From NCBI GenBank assembly GCA_025890175.1, contig JANPYM010000002.1, positions 1,165,976 through 1,229,975 of the forward strand: a DNA stretch of 64,000 bases, given 5' to 3'. Both the position numbers and the translations under genes were made by a program. Each line of letters starts with the position of its first letter. The first letter of the stretch is position 1. This stretch comes from Ciborinia camelliae. Lineage: Eukaryota > Ascomycota > Leotiomycetes > Helotiales > Sclerotiniaceae. Under the pieces are notes generated by a model. It ran no database searches. It saw only the letters and a program-made list of their open reading frames with translations, and was not told the DNA's origin. Positions 45,876 through 59,082 of the stretch are shown here, one piece after another.

Positions 45876-48800
45876 CTTGCGTATTAATGATTAATTCTCT
45901 CGAAGGATGTCTCCTGGAATGTATATGTTGAATGAGTGTATGGAGTCTCTCGGTAAGGTATTGAAAGAAGCACAACGAAAGTAGTCGCAAACTGTGGTTT
46001 TCGAGATGCAGTGCCTTGTTGAGCCCCGAGGCATGGCACAATGTTATAATATCATGATATCTGATCGCGCTGGCACCAGATGACCCAGAACTCAAAACAG
46101 TCATGCATAAATTCTTTTGGGCAGGGAAAAGCTGGTATTGCTTAGAGGAGGAGGGGGATGATTCAAGCTCCAATTTGTCGTGCAACCAAGCCACAGAAGA
46201 GTGTTTGAGAAATTGGGACTCACAATCTTGGGTAGATTAACCTTACTATGAAGTTTGAACTTGTTTGTTGTCAGATGCTTGGGCATCATATAAAACAAGG
46301 AGTAAGGTTTATTTGGTTGCCAACACATGTAGGCAAGAATGCGAAGTAAAGTACGTACTGCGGTACTGAACTACTAATAAATGGCATGAGGCGGTATGCT
46401 TGTCTTCCTTTTATTAGGTATTTCAAGGTATTCGGGATTCAAGCAAAAGATCTGCTGGCAGGGTTGATGCTGATGCTTTGTATAGCTAGGGATCCCGGAA
46501 ACCCCACATACAGCAATGGCTTGCGATAGATAAATGGACGATTGGACGACGAGGACCAGGTCAGCAGATTATCGAATACCGAGACATGTAGTTTTCGGGA
46601 TGGTGGGATGAAGAGGGAGTGAGTGTAAAGCAGAAATCAGATATCCAACCGTTCCAACGACATCCAACATTGAAGCAAAAGATAAGAGAAGAAAAGAAAA
46701 GATGAAATGGCAATGGCAATGAAACTAATGCAAATGATGAATGAAACGAAACGAAACACCGGTGCAAACGTTCAATATTCAAGGTCCGTATTTCTGGTCG
46801 GTCATCAGTCGTCAGTTGTCAGTCGTCGTTGTCGTTGCCGTTGTCTTTGTCGTCATCGTCGTTGTCCTCTTCTTCTTCCACTTCCTTTCCGTCTCTATTT
46901 ACATGCTTTCCTGTTTTGTTGTTACGGAGTGCAAAAGGGCAAAATATATGGACCCATTATAATCACCGCATCTTGCTTATTTGGGCCGGAAGCCGCGGAG
47001 GAGGGCTAGGAAAGGCCCTTCCCTTTGGTGTGGTTGCTGAAGTAGTGCCCGGGTGCTAAAAGTTCCAAGGTTGGTAGAAAAAGAGCGATGATGTAAATTG
47101 ATCTTAACTTTTCTCGCGTGCGCCGTGCATATCTACAAGACGACTCGTACAATTCGTACAACACTTTTATACTTAGGGAATTTGAATATCATCATTTTAA
47201 TACAAGTACAGGATGGATGTATCATACAACTTTACAAGCGTGGCAACGACGACAACAATCTGATGACAATTTTCAAAAGTCTCTATATTAGATTTCAAAT
47301 TCTCAAGTTCTCAACCTACTATTGGGTTTTCAATGATGTTACTGTACTGTAACTAGGTACCTACCTACCTACCTAGTAGGTATTCGAGGGTCTAGAATTC
47401 TAACAACGTTCATGGGTCCTCGTTTATGATCCTATTGATGACTGTACTTGCAGGCTTACAGCCTACGAAACGCCTTGTAAGTTCTCTCAATCCCCGCCTT
47501 ATCCGAATAGGCCATTCCGAGATACCGGGCTCTGGCCGCACCTACAGTACTCTTATAAATCACATATCACGATTCTAGGATTCAAGTTTTTCATGCCCAG
47601 GTGCCCGTCAGAAATGCAGTAGCTCCAAGTTCCGAAGTAGGAAGTTGAAATCCCCTTGCGGTATGGTATGTAGGTAGGTAGGTATTCTCATATGAAGTTT
47701 CGGTATTTTTTAACCTTTTCTATCGAATTTATTAGTGGATATTTTCCAGGTACGATATAACTTAGAAGGTCATTATTATGATTATTTGACTGGGAAACCT
47801 TTACAGAGTACATCAAATACCTATTTAAACTTTGAGAAGTCTGAAACTACCTGGTACCTAGTAGTAGCCTAGGTCATGTTAGATGTTCCTGTTCCAGGTT
47901 GGGTGCACTGAGATGCCATTTTTTTGTGCTAGATCCAGCGAGACTCATTTATGTCTAAGCCTTATGCCTAAACCTTATTGGAGGTAGGTACTCCGCCACC
48001 CACCAGGAAAACTCTAATGCCTTACCGACTGATGCACTACTTCCTCCCTCCTCCGCAATCCCCAAAATGATTACAAACCTCATCCACCTAATGTAAACAC
48101 AGAGTACAGTATTCTTCTTGGCCAGACTCCAGAGGGACCAAATCAGGATTTTCGTTTACATGTATAGGTGGGTATGATTGGTATCGACAACACTCTAGCT
48201 GAAAGTTCATATCCATAATTACCAAGGTAAATTGTGATATTTAGTGACATACAAAACAAGAATGACGAAGGCTGGCAATTACTATACATCCTGTGTTTAA
48301 GGTTATATCATTAGACCGTGCCTACGTCTGGAGTCTGGAATTTGGAATTTGGAATTTGGAATCTGAAATCTGGAATCTAGATGGATTTCTCATATCGAAT
48401 AATGCATTAATATTGATTACATTTCAACGTTTATAACCCCATCCTATCACTCACTCAAACAGGCACAGATCAATTTGCAATCTGTACCTGCCAAGAAAAC
48501 ATCGCCCATTGTAACCTCACATACTATAGGTAGTAATAACACCTCAATATCTCATTTGACGAATTATTATCAAAGATCGGAAGAACTGCTGGCTCATCAT
48601 TATTGCTCAGTGCTCACCCCCTCAATATGTGGGATGCATTATCATGCCCACCTAGATAGGTACTGTAGGTAGATTGTCCAAGCTTTTGAGCCACTTGCGA
48701 GTTGCATCATCAGACTTCAATAATAATTCGAAGAAAATTAAGATTTATTTCAGAAGAAAAACTTTATAAAAACTAATCCTTATCCTGATTCCTTATTCCC

Positions 48801-50208
48801 TGAGTACATGAGTATTTGAAAATTTTAATATTGTCCAGGAGAACTTTCGCACTTTCGCACTTTTGCACTTTCGCAAGGAATATGCTCGTCCGGTGCAAAT
48901 CGATCTGTTTAAAGGTCTTGGGAACGTCATCTACAATCTATCTTGCATGAGTATCCTCATGAGGTTCCATTGTATTCATGCATCGATGGGGGTCTACATG
49001 CGTCATACTGGGTCCAGTGTACCGTTGTGACTTGTGAGTTTCGTTTATCCCCAAGAAATAAATCCCCATAACCACAACCAAATTAGATCATCTTGATGTG
49101 ATCAAGATGCCTGAAGACAATTGACGGGAAATGCCTCTAGCGTAAGTGTTCTTCGTAGGAGCTAAAGAAATCAATTATAGTGCTTCTTTCGTGGCTAAGG
49201 AATGATTCTAGAACAAAAAGGCATAAAACATGGGAGAAACGTTGGAATAACAGTAGTAATATCAGAGCCATGATATATGATGATATCTACAAGCTACTCT
49301 AGTGAGAGATTAGTTCATTTCTTTGCTTCTAGCGATACCCAGGTAGTTCCCCTAACAAGATTCCTCGGGGTTCTGGTGAGCCGAGACCACCAAGACTTTT
49401 CTAGCCAGGGCCTAGAATTGAAGATATATTCTTGGTTGCAACATGGCGCATCCATAGTTTTCGTTGTGGTTTTTGAAATCCAACCGTAAATAGGTACTCA
49501 AGGGCATCGCAGAAATGTAGGTCGCTGGCCCAGCAGCGTTAAGCGGATATGACCCATCGATCAATAATAGGAGGGCACACCTTTCACGATACCTACCTAT
49601 GTAGAACAGCAAAAGGAACACTCAATTAATTACTTGCTAATATTCTGGCATCACCAATCAATGAAAAGGAGTGCCTTTGGCAATACGTTGCAAAATTACT
49701 ACAGAATATAACATCAGGAGAGATACGCAAGTACTGACTGATATACCAGCTCTTGGAGAGTTGTATCTCTACATATCAATCGCATCAAACTTTCTTAGAC
49801 TTCGAAGTAAAGTTGAGAATCAGCTCTAGTTAGTTACCTAGGTAGGTATGCTCATGAAGATGATAATACACGCAAGATAGACAGTCGAACAGGAATTCAT
49901 ATTGGTTGGTAGGTTAGCTGGTTAGCTGGTTACCTTAAAAACGATATAGAAGCAAGCAAAAAGGCCTTTGAATTAAATCATCCAAAATTGACTTGACTTG
50001 AATTTCAGAAATATAAATTTGTTCGGGTTAACCAGACCCGACCCGACCGTAGTAAGTAAGCGGTCACAAAAGGCAAAATAAATAAAGAGACCGCGATCCA
50101 ATACACGCGACTACCGGTAAGTGACGCGCAAAGTGGAAAATAACATCCTTAGATCGTATCTCATGTACATGTACAGTACATTCAACATTTGATTAACCCT
50201 TTGACAGG
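45876..50208. other. Gene-free 4.3-kb intergenic region
   Basis: The largest non-repeat gap in the window. It contains simple sequence: GTC/GTT-rich trinucleotide-like repeats at 46800-46885, a TACCTA array at 47351-47385, GGAATTT heptamers at 48335-48370 and an ACTTTCGC-type decamer repeat at 48846-48880. Open frames are all under about 150 codons and look random. No transposon ends or RNA genes were recognised. Confidence 0.5.
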
Positions 50209-52803
50209 ATGGATTCACTTCATGATGGTTATCCTGATGTTTCGGCAGTGGACAATGCTTCTCAACCTTTGAAAGGCATAATTATTTGTTGTACCAATGT
50301 CCCGGATGAAAAGCGTGTAAGTTTTGTCTATCTTATCAATGTTCATGAGCATCGAACAGCCAATGTTTTGCATGATTCGCAACACACGCCTGCGCATTTC
50401 TCAATTTGCTTTCAATGACTAACATGGTCAATTTCATAGACAGAATTAAATGCCCAGGCAGAACAAATGGGAGCCAGCATTCGAGCCGATCTCACAGTCG
50501 AAGTTACCCATCTTGTTGTTGGACATTGGGATAGTCCAAAATATCATTATGTCGCCCAATTTCGACCGGATGTTCGACCGATGACTATGGATTGGATTGT
50601 GTCAGTTCGGAATCTTTGGGTAAAAGATCATGATATAGATATGGATTTACTTGAACGTCAACATACATTACCTACCCTTAATTCTCTCAAAATTAGCATG
50701 ACCGGATGCGATGACACGGCGGAGAGGCAGGATATTGCAGAAAAGATCAAAGCAAATGGGGGGGATTATGATGGGAATTTGACGAAACAAATCACACACT
50801 TGATATCATTTCGAACGGAGGGCAACAAATACAAGGCAGCAAAAAGTTGGGGCTTGCGGATAGTCTCTGTCGAGTGGCTACTGGATAGTTTGGAACGAGG
50901 AATGATTTTGAACGATAAATACTATGATCCCTCTTTACCAATAGATCAAAGGGGGAAAGGTTCCTGGGACAAAGATAAACCTAAGATAAATTCATCAAAA
51001 AAGAGGGCCAGGGAACAAACTATATCTGGTGTCGAAGAGGGTAAGCGAAAACTACGCAGAACTGCGAGTACCAAATTAAACACCCAGAGTCAAAGTATAT
51101 GGGGTGATATAGTTGGTAGTGGCAATAAGGTTCAGGTGTCACGGAGCGGGATTTGGGATACAAGTGATAGCTTTGGGCCAGCAGAAAACGAACAATCCGA
51201 GAAAAGCAAAGAGGTGATACCGCCCAAAGCTAAAACCCTTGACCTGGTTCAAGAACTGAACCAACCAGTGGGTGGCATATTCCATGAGTGCCGGTTTTGG
51301 ATTCACGGGTTTTCTGCTAAGCATACACAAATATTGGGAAATCATCTCATTGCACATGATGGTAAAGTGCTTCAGAATGAGTCTGATCTAAATGTTCTGG
51401 ATTCAAGGAAACGTACTTATATGATCATGCCATCACATTTGCCACGCTCAAAATATCCCAGTTTAAACTCAGAGATTGAGATCATTACAGACTGGTGGGT
51501 GGAACGATGTTTGCACCTCAAAAAGTATCTCGAACCCAAGGAACATGTTCTAGGGAGACCATTTCCTAAGTTTCCTATAGAAGGGTTTAGTGACCTGAAA
51601 GTCTCATCAGCAGCATTCACCGGCATTGATATTCTTCACGTAAAGAAAGCCACGGAATTACTTGGGGGTACATACAGCGAAGACATGACTGCACAATCCT
51701 CGGTTCTCGTCACAAAGTCAATAGTAAGTCTTCGCAAAGACAAACTAGAACACGCTCAAGAATGGAAAATTCCCATTGTTACAGCAGACTGGCTTTGGGA
51801 CTCCATCACATCAGGAACCAGATTACCATTCAAAAAATACAGATGTAGAGCCACGAAACAACCCGCTTCAGCGCCTATTTCAAAAAAGGAATCAATACCT
51901 GCTAGACATGTTAGCAATACTGAGCGAGTGAGTAGCGAAACTATAGCATCAAAATCGAGATCAAGTACCCTTCCCTCGCGGTCCTCGTCCAAACCACATC
52001 GTATCGCAACTTTAGACGAGAGTGCTTTTGCACCCTTAGAATCAGAATCGACCCCAATAAAAGAAGAACAAAATTCAGTTCCCCTCCCCATCCACCTCGA
52101 ACCCCAATCATCAGAACTTACCCCTCCACCCCCTTCAAAACCCGAGCCTCTTTCTGAAATCCCCCTCAACTCACACTCTACAAACCCTACCCCCGCAAAT
52201 CTCCCTCATTCCAATGCCTCATCCACCTCAGGGATCCCTGAAGCAAATTCCATCGACATCAGCTCCCTCCTCGCCAAAACTAAACGCCCCTCTTGCTCCT
52301 CAATCTCTATTTCAAATGGCATAGGCCAATCCACCGACCCGCACTCCAAACGACCCCGCCAACCCCGCGGCAAAGCAATCATGGGCCGCGCGCTCTCAAA
52401 CGTCTCCACCGCCTCGATCGCTTCCTCTGTAGATTCCACCGCTACAACCGGCCACGCTGTAATCTACCCTCAAAACCCCTCAGATAATCCCCATGATCCA
52501 AATGAAGCTCCAGACGAAATCAACGAATTCATGAATCTCCAAGGCGACCGAGAGAAAATCGCAGAGCCGGTTCCCCCGGCGACGCAGCTGGGATATTTGG
52601 ATCAGGAGGGGGAGGAGTATCGGATGAGGGTCGAGGGGATCATGGAGGGCAAGGAAAAGGAGGCGATTGAGAGGGAAATGAAGGAGAAGGCGAAGGCGAA
52701 GAGGGTTTTGGGAAGGAAGGGGACGATTGGAGATTTCTCGACGCGGAATTTGAAGGATGGTGCGGGCATGAGGACGAGTGGGAGGATTAAGAAGGGGTTG
52801 TAG
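50209..52803 (+). CDS. Multi-BRCT checkpoint/replication protein (Rad4/Cut5/Dpb11/TopBP1 family)
   Basis: Scaffold protein for replication initiation and the DNA-damage checkpoint, binding phosphorylated partners through BRCT domains in the nucleus. Exon 1 (50209-50316), a 123-bp intron (50317-50439) and exon 2 (50440-52803) give 823 aa. Four BRCT domains can be traced: about 20-105 (LKGIIICCTNVPDEKR through MDWIVSVRNLW), about 120-195 (LKISMTGCDDT through VSVEWLLDSL), about 300-385 (FHECRFWIHGFSA through TDWWVERCL) and about 410-485 (DLKVSSAAFTG through VTADWLWDSI). The remaining C-terminal third is Ser/Pro-rich and disordered, then a Glu/Lys-rich helix and a basic end, where an activation motif for the checkpoint kinase would lie in the family. 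Two BRCT pairs match fission-yeast Rad4. The gene runs toward the acetoacetyl-CoA synthetase, with 913 bp between the stops. Confidence 0.88.
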
Positions 52804-53716
52804 AGGGAGGGGGGGGTCCTCTATATTGTGAGGTTGTATGTTGTGTGTTGTATGTTGTATTGATGGATGTCCAAAGAATCCAATGATTGGGCTAGAAATT
52901 TGGAGTTGGGAGTTCGTTACTCGGGTCGCTATCATATGGATCAAATACTGGATACGAAGCGGAATTTTTTTTTTGTTATAGAAACGGGAAGTATAGGGAA
53001 AGTAGGGTAGGGTAGGCTTGGGTAGGCTTGGGTTGGGTTGGGCTATCTAGGTATGCAAAGAACGATAGGTGGGACCATTGGACCGACCTGAGAATGGAAT
53101 GAATAAATGACACATGAGTAATGAACAATAAATTATTCTTGCTCTCCATCTTGTGATGCTTGTCTTTATTTTATTTTATTTTATTTTTTGATTTTTTGAT
53201 TTTTTGATTTTTTGAAAAAGAAAATCTTCAGATCAAATATATTTCAAGTGTTCTAGCTCCTTTACTTGGATATCGAGGATTTTATTTATTTGAATATTTT
53301 TCTATTGGTGGATGTACATAAGCATAAGTGCAGTTGCAGTGCAGCGCGGGTGCTGTATCTGCTAATTTGATAACCGTGGAATTAATTCCTATTTCGTATG
53401 ATTCTCTCAAGCCAGTAAGTTAGCTAGCTGGCTCCTAGCTAATATATTGTCGAGTACAGACGGGTGCAAGGCTAGAGGAAGGTAATCAGGTATTGTATGG
53501 ACATTCATTTCTTTTTTCCCCTTTACTTAATCTCCTCCTTCGCTATTTCTTGAAGATGCCTCTCCCACTCTCACCCTTCCTTCGTCTCTATTCATCTATT
53601 CTTGTAAAGATGCTTAGCTTTTTTGATATAGTGGTGTACGGTGTACTTCTCTCCACATCATCATCATCATCATAATCATCCTCACATCTCCAAAAATCCA
53701 ACAGTCCAACCCAAAC
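52804..53716. other. Intergenic region between convergent genes
   Basis: Low-complexity sequence dominates: TTGTATG-type repeats at 52830-52860, a GGTTGGG-like stretch at 53005-53045, and a TTTTGAT heptamer array at 53165-53215. A CAT/ATC triplet run lies at 53656-53685 close to the synthetase stop. No gene is seen. Confidence 0.55.
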
Positions 53717-56333
53717 CTAACATTTCTCCGCCCACTCCCGATACCAATCCAAACATTCCCTATTAGCCACACTCGCACTAGTCCTAACATTGATGCCACA
53801 AAGAATTTGTTTCACCGCAACCTCGACCTTCTTTCCATTCGTCGTGACGGGAATTTCATAGCATTCATCTATGATCCCGGGTACATGTCTCGCGCTCAAT
53901 TCCCTCCTGATAACCCTCTTGATATCTTCCTTCAATGCCTCCTCAAATCGACAATCACTCGACATTTTCACAAAAAGAACAACCGTTTCATCATCATCCA
54001 TCTCGCGACGTCTTCCAATACACAGCGCATCTTCGATTTCGACGCTGAAATGTTTGAGCAGGATATTATATATTTCGGCGCTTCCAAAGCGCACCCCGGA
54101 TGGTTTGAGAATCCCGTCGGAACGTCCTAACATGTAAATCCCCCCCGTTTCCCGGGAGAATTTGATGAAATCCCCATGATGCCATACCCCTGGAAAGTGT
54201 TCGAAATAGCTCGAGAAGTATTTTTGATCGCCTGAAGGAGGGGGGCCGAAGAAGGTCGTCGGTTGACTGGGGAATGGCGCCGTGCAAACTAGATCGCCGG
54301 GCTCGCCGGCTGGCACGGGATAGCCTGAGGGGGAATAGGCGCTTATGGACATGCCGAGGGCAGAGACTTGAATTTCACCTGTGTAGACGGGCGAGAGAGG
54401 AGATGGGGCCCCGAAGAGGGATATTATATCTGTGCCGCCTGTTATAGAACCAAGGTTTATGGTGGGTGGGAACGAAGCGTAGATGTAATTGAAGGTTGAA
54501 GGAGCTAATGGGGAACCTGTTGAATATATTGCGCGGAGGGTGGAGAGGTTGATATTTTGTTTTAGAGGGAGAATGTTGTTTTGTTCGAGCATGGATAGAT
54601 ATTTAGCACTGGTACCGAAATGTGTGATTCCCAACTCTTGGATGAGGAGAGGCATGGAGAGATGAGAATGGGGTTTAAAAGGTGACCCATCATAGAGGAC
54701 TATAGTGGTTCCAGAAGCTAAACCGGAAACAAGCCAGTGCCACATCATCCATGTACACGTTGTGAAATAGAAGAGGCGATCGCTCGGACGGATATCGCAA
54801 TGGAGGATGTGTTCTTTTTTGTGTTGGATGAGGGTTCCAAGGGAGGAATGGATAATACATTTGGGTTTGCCGGTTGTGCCCGAGGAGTAGAGGATATAGA
54901 TTGGGTGGCTTGGTGGTAGTTGTGTGAATTTTAATGGGGCATCTGTATTGGTGGCACTGATTTTCTAAGTAAGTATTGAGAGCACAGCAGTGTATTCATT
55001 AGTCCGGACTGCGGTCCAGATTTGAACGTTTTGATGTTCTGGAGTCTCTGAATCTGTGAAAATGATTCGTTTGTCTCGATGAGGAGTTCAATGTCTCATA
55101 TAACCTGAATGTTCCAATGGATTTGATATATGAAATCATTTCCAAGAATCAAGAATCTCGAATTATCGAACTGCAGTCCGGACTATTGGAAACCGTTGAA
55201 CAAAATAAAAAACGAACCAACTCACCTTTTCAGAAACTCATCATAACTCTCAGCTTTCCCATTTTCAATATCAAAACCGTCAACCTCAACCGGTAAATCT
55301 ACAGTCTCAAAAATAACCAAACGTTTAAGCCCCTTTAACTCCTTCACAATCTCACGTGTTTTACTTAAACTCTCATGAAATCTCCCATTATACTCAACCC
55401 CATTATCAGAAAAAAGTATCACCGGCTCAATTTGCACAAGCCGATCCAATACAGCCGCAACTCCTGTATCAGGGCTTACACCCGTCCAAATGGCTCCTAT
55501 GGATGTAGCAGCCAGCATAGCTACTATGGTATTCGTATGATTCCCTACGAAACCGGCAACTCGGTCATGAGGTTTGACACCGAGGGCTCGGAGAGCATTG
55601 ATACATTTGCGAACTTGTTCTCGGAGCTCTGCCCAGGAGACAGTGAAGCGAGTAGATTCTGTGGCAGCGAGGATGGCTGGAGAGGAGGGGTCGATAGTGA
55701 GATTAGCGGGGTAGAGAATATTTTCGGCGAAGTTGAGGAGAGAGCCTTGAAAGAAATCTGGTCGGGGGAACATGGGTGCATTTTTGTCTACGACCTAGTA
55801 TTGTTAGTTTTGAGAGAGTACGTATAGAATTTTTTGGTCATGATATTTGCTTCGAATTTCAGTAATCTCAAGGTACGTAGCACTACTACACTTGAAAACG
55901 AGCATTCTCTCGCCGATCTCTCGCTCATCTCTCATGCTCCCATCAACAATCTTAGACGGCACCTTTAGAAATAAGAGCATCATCGACCTTGTCGACCCTT
56001 CTTCTCGTCATTCCACCCCCAAAACAATACCCAGACCAAAAGAAGTCAGATCCATCACATGACAAACAATAACCCAACTTCACCTACCTTCTCAAACCCC
56101 TTCTCAGCCCTAATCCCCGTAAACCACCATGTCTCCTCCCAAAACTCTGCTATATTTCTAATAGACCACTGATACAAGTCATCATAACTATCCAGTTTCA
56201 AGTCATATTTCTTGTTGATGATTTCTTTGAATTCAAACATGCGAGTTGCGCTGGGATTGGGATGGCGCCAAAGTTCTGTGGCTGAAAGCTCTGTGGCGGA
56301 TGAACCGTTGGAAGGAGGGGTTTGTGATCCCAT
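53717..56333 (-). CDS. Acetoacetyl-CoA synthetase
   Basis: ATP-dependent acyl-CoA ligase of the ANL superfamily that activates acetoacetate to acetoacetyl-CoA in the cytosol. Exons 56333-56088, 55794-55226 and 54956-53717 give 684 aa, the family's usual length. Motifs in order are ATELWRHPNPSATRMFEF at the N-terminus, RPDFFQGSLLNFAENIL, the phosphate loop YSSGTTGKPK, the adenylate motif TGGTDI, and the catalytic Lys in TTNGKKVEV near the C-terminus. The introns are unusually long for this window, 293 bp (55795-56087) and 269 bp (54957-55225). The second acceptor is the AG just before TGCCACC, chosen because it alone keeps the frame. Intron 2 contains a TA-flanked inverted-repeat element (55002-55183). 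Acetate- or short-chain-CoA synthetases are the alternative, but the N-terminal NFAENIL and length favour this call. Confidence 0.9.
55002..55183. mobile_element. MITE candidate inside acetoacetyl-CoA synthetase intron 2
   Basis: Terminal inverted repeats GTCCGGACTGCGGTC (left) and the complement of GTCCGGACTGCAGTT (right) bound 182 bp. TA dinucleotides flank both ends (55000-55001 and 55184-55185), as for Tc1/mariner-type insertion. Removing it and one TA would leave an intron of about 85 bp. Confidence 0.7.
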
Positions 56334-57276
56334 TATGACGATTGCAGGGAAAATATAGATTGATAGATGATTTGTCTCGTCTTCTTAATTTCAGAGAGGG
56401 TAGTTTGGCGTGATGGATAAATTGGGATAAATGGAGAAAGGGGAAGCGATTCTTAACAGAATTTCGCGATAGGTGTGTCAATATGAGGGGAAAGATGGAT
56501 TGATGGGATTCGGACGTGAGTGTTTTTGATCGGAAGTCCGGTGTGTCCCGTGGATTGGATTGGATTACAGACAGACTGGCGGTGGAAGTGAATGCGAATG
56601 TGAATGTGAATGTGAAGCCAATGGAAATGGATCTGACTGACTGATACCTAGGTACCTAGGTAACTGGAACTACGACTACGGTAGGTACTTTGAAGAAATG
56701 TTGAAACAAAAGAAGAGATTCGGTGAATACCTGGTAGGTACCTATCATGAAATAACCTATACCCATCATGAAATACCGTACCTACCGTCAAATACATCTC
56801 ACCTGCAGCTTCCTCGACCAAAGTGCGGAAATGTCCCGAGCGGATTGTTGCGGGATGTGATCTGATATCCTCAGGCACGGACCGAGGGTCCGGTTCGCGA
56901 CCTGTTGAGCTTACCTACAGCTTTTTGGCTATCATGGCAACGAAACCTGGAAGAATAACAGCTTGAGATCTCTTTACTCAGGTCCCTCACCTTTTTCAAA
57001 CCCCAAATCAAATATCAAAAAGTGTATATGCGTGTGCAATTGGTGCTGCTTCAATGATCAATCATATTCATACCTATACATTATGTTCTAGACTACCTAC
57101 ATAGGTACATGCACGTGTTTGTTGATTGGTGTTCACTGTCCAACTTTAGGGAGAGCCATCGCCATCACCAGTAGCAACGCAAAATGAAAAGAAAATGAAA
57201 AAGAAAATGGAAAAGGAACTTTCAGGGTTATTAGAAGTTAGAACCGCTCCCGCCTTGTAAAGTTGTCAATTACTTA
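56334..57276. other. Intergenic region, no gene seen
   Basis: Contains the synthetase promoter, a GAATGT hexamer run near 56590-56615 and TAGGTA/TACCTA clusters at 56646-56780. No gene is visible. Confidence 0.55.
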
Positions 57277-57278
57277 TA

Positions 57279-57647
57279 CAGCAAAACCCCTCTATAAGGA
57301 TATTTTTTTAGCGCTTTTTTTAAGGATATCAAGGGGTATCCTTATATAGAGGTTTCGGCTAATCCCGGTGGGGTAGCATTTTGGCCCAAATATATACCGA
57401 CCAATTCCGATCGGGCATAAATTCAGTATACTTTTCATAAATATTTTATACTTAAAAAAATATTCTTATAAAGAGGTTTATTATAGGCTAGATTTCAATT
57501 TTAGGACCGGGATTTCTAAAGATAATCTTATAGGCGGAATATAAGGATATAGTCATTTTTTACACCTAAATATCAATGGGACTCAAAATTATATCCTATT
57601 CGAGAGGTTATCCTTATAGGGGGGATCCTTATAGAGGGGTTTTGCTG
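57279..57647. mobile_element. MITE, 369 bp, pogo/mariner-like ends
   Basis: Perfect terminal inverted repeats of about 23 bp begin CAGCAAAACCCCTCTATAAG at both ends, flanked by TA on each side (57277-57278 and 57648-57649). TATCCTTATAGAGG-like subterminal copies recur inside. It has no coding capacity. CAG-starting ends with TA duplication fit the pogo/Fot1 branch of Tc1/mariner. Confidence 0.85.
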
Positions 57648-57649
57648 TA

Positions 57650-58623
57650 ATAATAATAAGTATTGTCATTGATCAAGTGACATCCATGATCCATCCTTAC
57701 CTATCCCATCCATCCCATCCATCCCATCCATCTATCCCATCGATGAAACTTTGATTTCTCAAGCCTAGACCTCCCCCAAAAATAATGACAAATCGAAAGC
57801 ATCGGATTTTAACGAAAGCATCGAAACGAAAGGCTACCTAGGTACCTACCGGTATCAAATTTAAGCTCAGGAACTTATTCATGCCATTAACATACATTTG
57901 CTAATTTTGCTTATGGCTTTTCTTGTAAGATGACTTATGACTGGGTGGCTTTTGCATTATTGGGCAAAGTATATGATTATGGAAAGCTTATAAGAACCGT
58001 TTCTCGGAAGAGGGGTTTTCCTTGTCCTTTAATGCAATAATAATGCAACATGAATAAGAAGTGAGTGAAGCCCCGAGGGTCTAGAAATTTATACTTTTTG
58101 AAGGTTTCCGACGGCGTGCTATCGAACAAGAATTTGTCCATGGGCGATGCCGGCAGCATCCTGTGACAATGTGAAGACAAGAATGAATCAAAATGATATC
58201 ATATGTCATCCCATGGGTACGACAGTCCGACTGTACGACGTTTTCAACTTTTCATGTGGTAAAAGTTTAAGGTAGAAACATTGCATCGTTGTCACGATTC
58301 ATCGAAATGGTCGTGAATCGTGATGTTCCACTTATACAATTTATTTGAGTGAGGGCCCTGGCCCCTGAGGCCGAGGGGTTGAGGACTTGAGGTTGAGAAT
58401 TTGAGGATCGAGATACGCGTAAATGATCGAGAACGCAAGAGTCAAGACATATGAAAGGCATGGATTCTCATCACGGGAGCGAGAGAGATGTCTAACGTAA
58501 CGATACTCATTCAACCTGACTCTTGTTCCAACTCCCAACCCCGAGAAAAGTTGGAAGTACAGGACGAGATAAGGTAGGTAGGTAGTCAAAGAAGAAAAGC
58601 CATGATTTCATTCTCTTCATTGT
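57650..58623. other. Intergenic region, no gene seen
   Basis: Lies between two MITEs. A CCATCCAT-type tandem repeat occupies 57708-57742. Short open frames are unsupported. Confidence 0.5.
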
Positions 58624-58625
58624 TA

Positions 58626-59082
58626 TTAGAGGGATTTAGCAAAATTTCTTAGATTTTCTAAGCTAGCTAACTCTAGTGGCCCCCAAATAGGTATAGATTT
58701 TCGAAGCTAAATTTAAATAGGCATAGCTTTCAAAAGTTTAAATTTTAACCGAAAGTCCAAGCTTTGAGTTAAACCCTTTTGGGAAAGTAGCCTGCCTATT
58801 TGGGAGATAGCAACGTAAGAAACGGCCTTGACAAGTTGTCAAGACCGTTTCTTATGTTGCTATCTTTTTGTGGATCCAATTAACCCTTGCAATTCTTATG
58901 AAAATTATGAAAAAAGCAACAATGCGTAACGCTAAAACTAAGCGAAATTTAATTGGATCTTGATTATTAATCGATTTCAAAAGCTTTGAATGGTCAGTTC
59001 GATCCACAAAATCTCTACAAAATCCATTTTAGGCATAGCTAGCAACTTAAGAAACTTAAGAAATTTTGCTAAAGACCTCTAT
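58626..59082. mobile_element. MITE candidate, 457 bp, with an internal hairpin
   Basis: Imperfect terminal inverted repeats of about 40 bp share TTTAGCAAAATTTCTTA and CTAGCTA; they are flanked by TA (58624-58625 and 59083-59084). Inside, 58806-58864 forms a near-perfect 59-bp palindrome. No coding capacity is present. Confidence 0.65.
58806..58864. repeat. 59-bp near-perfect palindrome
   Basis: The arms are GATAGCAACGTAAGAAACGG and its partner on the other side, differing only by two internal transitions (G/A and C/T). It would extrude a long hairpin. It sits inside the MITE candidate at 58626-59082. Confidence 0.85.
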
